Source: Acerihabitans sp047324305 (GTDB lineage Bacteria; Pseudomonadota; Gammaproteobacteria; Enterobacterales; Enterobacteriaceae). Taken from it: a stretch of DNA of 64,000 nucleotides. Numbering within the stretch: position 1 is the stretch's first letter; each line of letters begins with the position of its first letter. Of this stretch, positions 60,660-64,000 are shown piece by piece. Below the pieces are notes generated by a model, which saw only the letters and a list, made by a program, of their open reading frames with translations, had not been told where the DNA came from and searched no databases. Both the position numbers and the translations under genes were made by a program. The DNA is taken from NCBI RefSeq assembly GCF_047324305.1, contig NZ_CP178740.1:2170001-2234000 (forward strand), written 5' to 3'.

Positions 60660-60880
60660 TGATTTTTGGAAATCATGACTAATGCATATTCACTGTGCGG
60701 TTATGGCTTCCTTAAGTGTTCCTACCCAAAGGTACAAGGACGTACCACCTATTTTATATGATCCTATCAGCATTCCCCTGTTTTGCCGCCTCTCCAATGT
60801 ATTAACCAAACGCGTTATCTCACTTCAGCCATAATAAACGTCATTTGCTCCCGGGTTCTTGTAAAAGCCAAAATGGGACG

Positions 60881-61390
60881 CTAGCGTTTCTTTATCGCTA
60901 CGCTATGATCGTGTCCGCAGTCCTGGGGATTGTCACAAGCTTGCACTTCGGCGCATAAGGTACAAAATCCGTGTGCCTCGACGACATTATGGCGCATGGC
61001 GAAACCCGTGGCTTGCGCCATTTTTTGCAAAATATCTTCAATGCCTTCGGTTGATTGTTCAGTCACCTGGCCGCAGCGATCGCAGATAAAGAAGGCGGAG
61101 GTGTGACTGGGCTGCTCAAAATGGTGGCAAAGAACAAAGCTGTTAGTGGATTCCACTCTATGGATAAAACCTTGTTCCAGAAGGAAATCCAGCGCGCGGT
61201 AAATTGTCGGCGGCTTTGCCTGCGGTTCCGTCGCCCGCAGCAGATCAAGCAGGTCGTAAGCACTGATCGCGCCATCCTGCTGTGTCATCAGGCGCAACAC
61301 TTCAAGTCGCTGTGGCGTCAGGCGCACGTTGCGTTGCTCACATAATTGTTCAGCCTGGCTGAGCAATTGAGACTGATCGGTGGTATTCAT
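60881..61390 (-). CDS. zur: Zinc uptake regulator Zur (Fur family)
   Basis: Zinc-sensing repressor of 169 residues. The N-terminal winged helix contains RLTPQRLEVLRLM and PPTIYRALDFLLEQGFIHR. The dimerisation domain carries the structural zinc cysteines CDRCG and CTLC, and a His-rich tail (CGHDHS). The CHHFEQPSHTSAFFICDRCG segment distinguishes Zur from Fur. It is convergent with yjbJ, as in E. coli. Confidence 0.96.
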   Translation of the reverse strand: MNTTDQSQLLSQAEQLCEQRNVRLTPQRLEVLRLMTQQDGAISAYDLLDLLRATEPQAKPPTIYRALDFLLEQGFIHRVESTNSFVLCHHFEQPSHTSAFFICDRCGQVTEQSTEGIEDILQKMAQATGFAMRHNVVEAHGFCTLCAEVQACDNPQDCGHDHSVAIKKR

Positions 61391-61555
61391 AGCGTTTCCC
61401 CCACTGCTGATTTCCGCCCTCTATCTTATCATGAAGGCGGAAAAACGCCGAATATTGGCGTGTTTTAACCCATATTGTCACCGGCAAAAGGGTGAGGGGA
61501 CGGGGATCGGGGGCAGGTTTCTTTAGCTGTGGCGTTCGAACGGAGCCGCTGGTTT

Positions 61556-62209
61556 TCAGCAAACGGGATAACGGATATTGATACTATCTGTGACGCTGTT
61601 GGCAATAGCAATTAAATGGTATATCACCTGTTTATTACTGGCCTTGGTTTTCCGCTTAATATTTATTTTGTGAGAAGAAAGCGTTTTTTCTTTAATGTGC
61701 AATTGGGTACAGATATACATGGTGTCATAACCTGACATCCACATGGTTAAAATTTCTACTTCGGTCTTGCTAAAACGCAGCGGAGAGAACCCGATGGCGG
61801 AATCGTCATTGCGCCAGGCTTTGGTGTCCATAAAGTAACGGATTATCATTAACAATGTGCTGATCTTTATAAATTTTGATAAAATAATCACATTGTCCCT
61901 GATTGGCACGAAATCATGGAACTTAATATTCTCATTACCAATGAAAATAAAAAAAAGCGTCAAAGGCCGTTCGTCAATAATGGATTTTAATCCTTCTCCA
62001 TCACCTTGATACTGATAAGAGTTTTGATTAATAAAAACTATCGAAGGATTGGCGTTTTTGCATCTCATTCGCAACGTGCTGATATTGTCCACATCGCGAA
62101 TGGCGCCTTTGATACCGCTTGCCGACAATGAGCTTTTAAGCGCGCATTTAGTATAAGTGCAAGGATCGAGTATAAATACTGTCATAATAATATCTGCAAT
62201 TAGATTCAT
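61556..62209 (-). CDS. LuxR/RcsA-type orphan transcriptional regulator
   Basis: A 217-residue protein with a LuxR helix-turn-helix at about residues 145-205 (RFSKTEVEILTMWMSGYDTM...IKEKTLSSHKINIKRK). The N-terminal ~140 residues resemble a degenerate receiver as in RcsA/BglJ/MatA-type regulators; no clear phosphorylation Asp pocket is seen. Codon use is visibly AT-rich and unlike the neighbours, suggesting recent acquisition or H-NS-silenced DNA. ATG at 62209 or 62185 may be the start; neither has a strong ribosome site. It lies 165 bases upstream of zur on the same strand. Target genes unknown. Confidence 0.78.
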   Translation of the reverse strand: MNLIADIIMTVFILDPCTYTKCALKSSLSASGIKGAIRDVDNISTLRMRCKNANPSIVFINQNSYQYQGDGEGLKSIIDERPLTLFFIFIGNENIKFHDFVPIRDNVIILSKFIKISTLLMIIRYFMDTKAWRNDDSAIGFSPLRFSKTEVEILTMWMSGYDTMYICTQLHIKEKTLSSHKINIKRKTKASNKQVIYHLIAIANSVTDSINIRYPVC

Positions 62210-62595
62210 CCTGAAATAAAAAGGATTCGGATAAAAAATGACATAGGGGAATATTAAAATATAAAAATTACTGTCTATATCGATTTATCATTTTTCAACC
62301 TTTTATCAGCATGGCTGGATAAATTTGAATTAAGATCATGTGATAAATGATTATGATCGCTTTGTAAATCACTTGGGGAGGTATTGGGATGAAATGGTGC
62401 TTATTTGAGACGCCGTGGCCTTTTCACGCATTCTGGAAGCATAATTATTTAACAATCTTTAAACATTTACCTATGTTTAGTAAGAATTAAACATTAACAT
62501 GGTTGATGAATCGCCGCATGGGGTGTTCGCTACCTAATAGGGTTTCTGTGATACACTACACAGATAATCTCCCTGTATTCCTTAAACCCATTTTT
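62210..62595. other. AT-rich divergent region between the LuxR-type gene and dusA
   Basis: 386 bases, strongly AT-rich until about 62510. No RNA gene or credible ORF is visible. It should hold promoters for both neighbours: TGATACACT near 62549-62557 is a plausible -10 for dusA. In-frame ATG/TTG codons at 62503-62506 open the dusA frame early but lack ribosome sites and family similarity. Confidence 0.45.
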
Positions 62596-63651
62596 ATGCC
62601 TGCATATGACGTTATGACATTTTCAACCGAGGCTAACAGCCGGCTGGCCGTAGCGCCATTTTCCCCGCAGCGCTTTTCCGTCGCGCCGATGCTGGACTGG
62701 ACCGATCGTCACTGCCGCTATTTTCTGCGCCAGCTGACCCGTCATGCATTGCTGTATACGGAGATGGTGACCACCGGCGCATTGCTATACGGCAAGGGCG
62801 ACTACCTGGCCTATAACGAGGCCGAGCATCCGGTGGCGTTGCAATTGGGCGGCAGCGAGCCGGATGCATTGGCGCAATGCGCGCGCATGGGCGCGCTGCG
62901 CGGTTATGACGAAATTAATCTTAATGTCGGCTGCCCTTCCGACCGGGTACAAAACGGCCGCTTCGGCGCCTGCCTGATGGCTGAGCGCGAGCGGGTGGCC
63001 CATTGTATCGCCGCTATGCGCTCGGCGGTGTCGATTCCGGTGACAGTGAAAACCCGTATTGGTATAGACGAACAGGATAGTTATGAATTCTTGTGCGAGT
63101 TTATCCAGACTGTGGCTGAGCAGGGCGGCTGCGAGACCTTTATTATCCATGCGCGTAAGGCGTGGCTATCGGGGCTGAGCCCGAAGGAAAATCGCGAGAT
63201 ACCGCCGCTGGATTATGAACGCGTCTATCAGCTAAAACGCGATTTTCCTTCCTTGACGTTTGCCATTAATGGCGGCATCACGACGCTTGACGACGCCCAG
63301 CGGCATCTGAGCTGCCTGGATGGCGTGATGATAGGACGCGAGGCCTACCAGAATCCCGGTATGCTGTGCCAGGTGGACAGCCGGTTATTTGGTGTCGTTG
63401 ATCCCCATGACACCATGACAGCGGTGGTGGAAGCCATGTTTCCTTATATGGAACGCGAGCTGGCGAACGGCACTTACCTCGGCCATATCACCCGCCATAT
63501 GCTTGGGATATTCCAGGGCGTGCCGGGCGCGCGGCAATGGCGACGTCATCTGAGCGAAAACGCCCACAAGCCCGGCGCCGGTATTGAGGTGGTACGTCAG
63601 GCATTGGCCAAAGTGGCAAAAGCTGAACCGATGCGGTGCGTTGCCGAATAA
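62596..63651 (+). CDS. dusA: tRNA-dihydrouridine(20/20a) synthase
   Basis: Flavin enzyme that reduces uridines 20 and 20a in the tRNA D-loop. About 351 residues; the conserved part begins RFSVAPMLDWTDRHCRYFLRQL. The catalytic Cys is in NLNVGCPSDRVQNGRFGACLM, and FMN-binding residues are in FIIHARKAWLSGLSPKENREIPPLDY and INGGI. The N-terminus is uncertain: ATG at 62596, ATG at 62614, or an earlier codon at 62503-62506 are in frame and none has a good Shine-Dalgarno. It precedes pspG as in E. coli. Confidence 0.94.
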   Translation: MPAYDVMTFSTEANSRLAVAPFSPQRFSVAPMLDWTDRHCRYFLRQLTRHALLYTEMVTTGALLYGKGDYLAYNEAEHPVALQLGGSEPDALAQCARMGALRGYDEINLNVGCPSDRVQNGRFGACLMAERERVAHCIAAMRSAVSIPVTVKTRIGIDEQDSYEFLCEFIQTVAEQGGCETFIIHARKAWLSGLSPKENREIPPLDYERVYQLKRDFPSLTFAINGGITTLDDAQRHLSCLDGVMIGREAYQNPGMLCQVDSRLFGVVDPHDTMTAVVEAMFPYMERELANGTYLGHITRHMLGIFQGVPGARQWRRHLSENAHKPGAGIEVVRQALAKVAKAEPMRCVAE

Positions 63652-63855
63652 CTATTGCCGGCTGCCCCCAGCCAATGGGTACCGCCATGCGCCGCCGGGG
63701 GTGAAAGCGCGTCATGAGGGCTATTGCGGCCATGGCGCGGGATTGAGGCTGCTGATAGCGGCGATAATAACTATTAATTAGTCAAAAATACCATTCCCGC
63801 TTTGAGCACAACACTATTTTTCATTATTTTTCAATGGCCTGGCGCGCTACTTTAT

Positions 63856-63871
63856 TGGCACGATTTTTGTA
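63856..63871 (+). promoter_or_regulatory. Sigma-54 promoter of pspG
   Basis: TGGCACGATTTTTGTA has the -24 GG and a -12 GT ten bases later, against consensus TGGCAC-N5-TTGC. It lies about 75 bases before the pspG start. E. coli pspG is sigma-54- and PspF-dependent, so position and form agree. The -12 dinucleotide is GT rather than the usual GC. Confidence 0.75.
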
Positions 63872-63943
63872 ATATGTTTATTATCATCGCAATAGGCGCA
63901 GAAGGTCCAGCCTGCTGTGTCACCCCGATTTCAGGAGCCTGTA

Positions 63944-64000
63944 ATGGTGGAATTCGTCTTTGTCATCGCATTCTTTTTCATGCTGCTGTTGACCGGTATC
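63944..64000 (+). CDS. pspG: Phage shock protein G (5' part, cut by window end)
   Basis: The first 19 codons of a small inner-membrane protein of the phage-shock response. MVEFVFVIAFFFMLLLTGI matches the hydrophobic start of PspG. AGGAG lies seven bases before the ATG, and a sigma-54 promoter is upstream. The gene follows dusA as in E. coli. The rest lies outside the window. Confidence 0.85.
   Translation, partial: MVEFVFVIAFFFMLLLTGI

Overview
The window is chromosomal DNA from a gammaproteobacterium of the order Enterobacterales. The backbone order rpoC / thiCEFSGH / rsd / nudC / hemE / nfi / yjaG / hupA / yjaH / purDH / rrn(tRNA-Glu) / metA / metH / yjbB / lysC / pgi / yjbEFGH / ubiCA / plsB / dgkA / lexA / yjbJ / zur / dusA / pspG is the E. 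coli 89-92 min order, and protein lengths match E. coli closely. It is not E. coli itself. aceBAK-iclR, pepE, rluF and dinF are absent from their usual places, and several loci are new. GC-rich codon use, an invasin-like adhesin and an Entner-Doudoroff gene beside gntK suggest an environmental or host-associated lineage, perhaps near Sodalis/Pectobacteriaceae. That placement is a guess; the 16S sequence at 19566-21108 would settle it.

Layout. 1-1.2 kb: 3' end of rpoC and its terminator. 1.5-5.2 kb: a 1213-residue invasin/intimin-type inverse autotransporter lying between rpoC and the thiamine operon. 5.3-10.9 kb: thiC-thiE-thiF-thiS-thiG-thiH, tightly overlapping and headed by a TPP riboswitch. 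11-16 kb: rsd, nudC-hemE-nfi-yjaG, hupA-yjaH. 16-19 kb: purHD with a PurR operator and a terminator-like hairpin in the leader. 19.2-25.5 kb: a full rRNA operon (P1/P2, boxA, 16S, tRNA-Glu, 23S with a helix-45 intervening sequence, 5S), followed by a 167-bp tandem repeat that multiplies the terminator.

25.5-30.3 kb: an accessory M20 hydrolase / orphan amino-acid binding protein / M28-like peptidase operon with a divergent LysR regulator. 30.4-34 kb: metA with MetJ boxes, then edd and gntK, the latter with a perfect GntR operator. 34.3-38 kb: metH. 38-45 kb: an accessory cassette comprising an AT-rich junction, a Dabb-domain protein, a GntR/UTRA regulator, and a six-gene operon encoding a binding protein, an alkaline-phosphatase-superfamily hydrolase, two permeases, an ATPase and a HAD phosphatase. 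It runs directly into the phosphate exporter gene yjbB, so it looks like a system that imports and dephosphorylates an organophosphorus compound. This is the best candidate for an undescribed system.

46.8-54.7 kb: lysC with a lysine riboswitch, pgi, and the exopolysaccharide operon yjbEFGH, which has an intercistronic terminator after yjbE. 54.9-64 kb: ubiCA, plsB, dgkA, lexA with two SOS boxes, yjbJ, zur, an AT-rich orphan LuxR-type regulator, dusA, and the start of pspG behind a sigma-54 promoter. No transposase, prophage, CRISPR array or integrase was seen.
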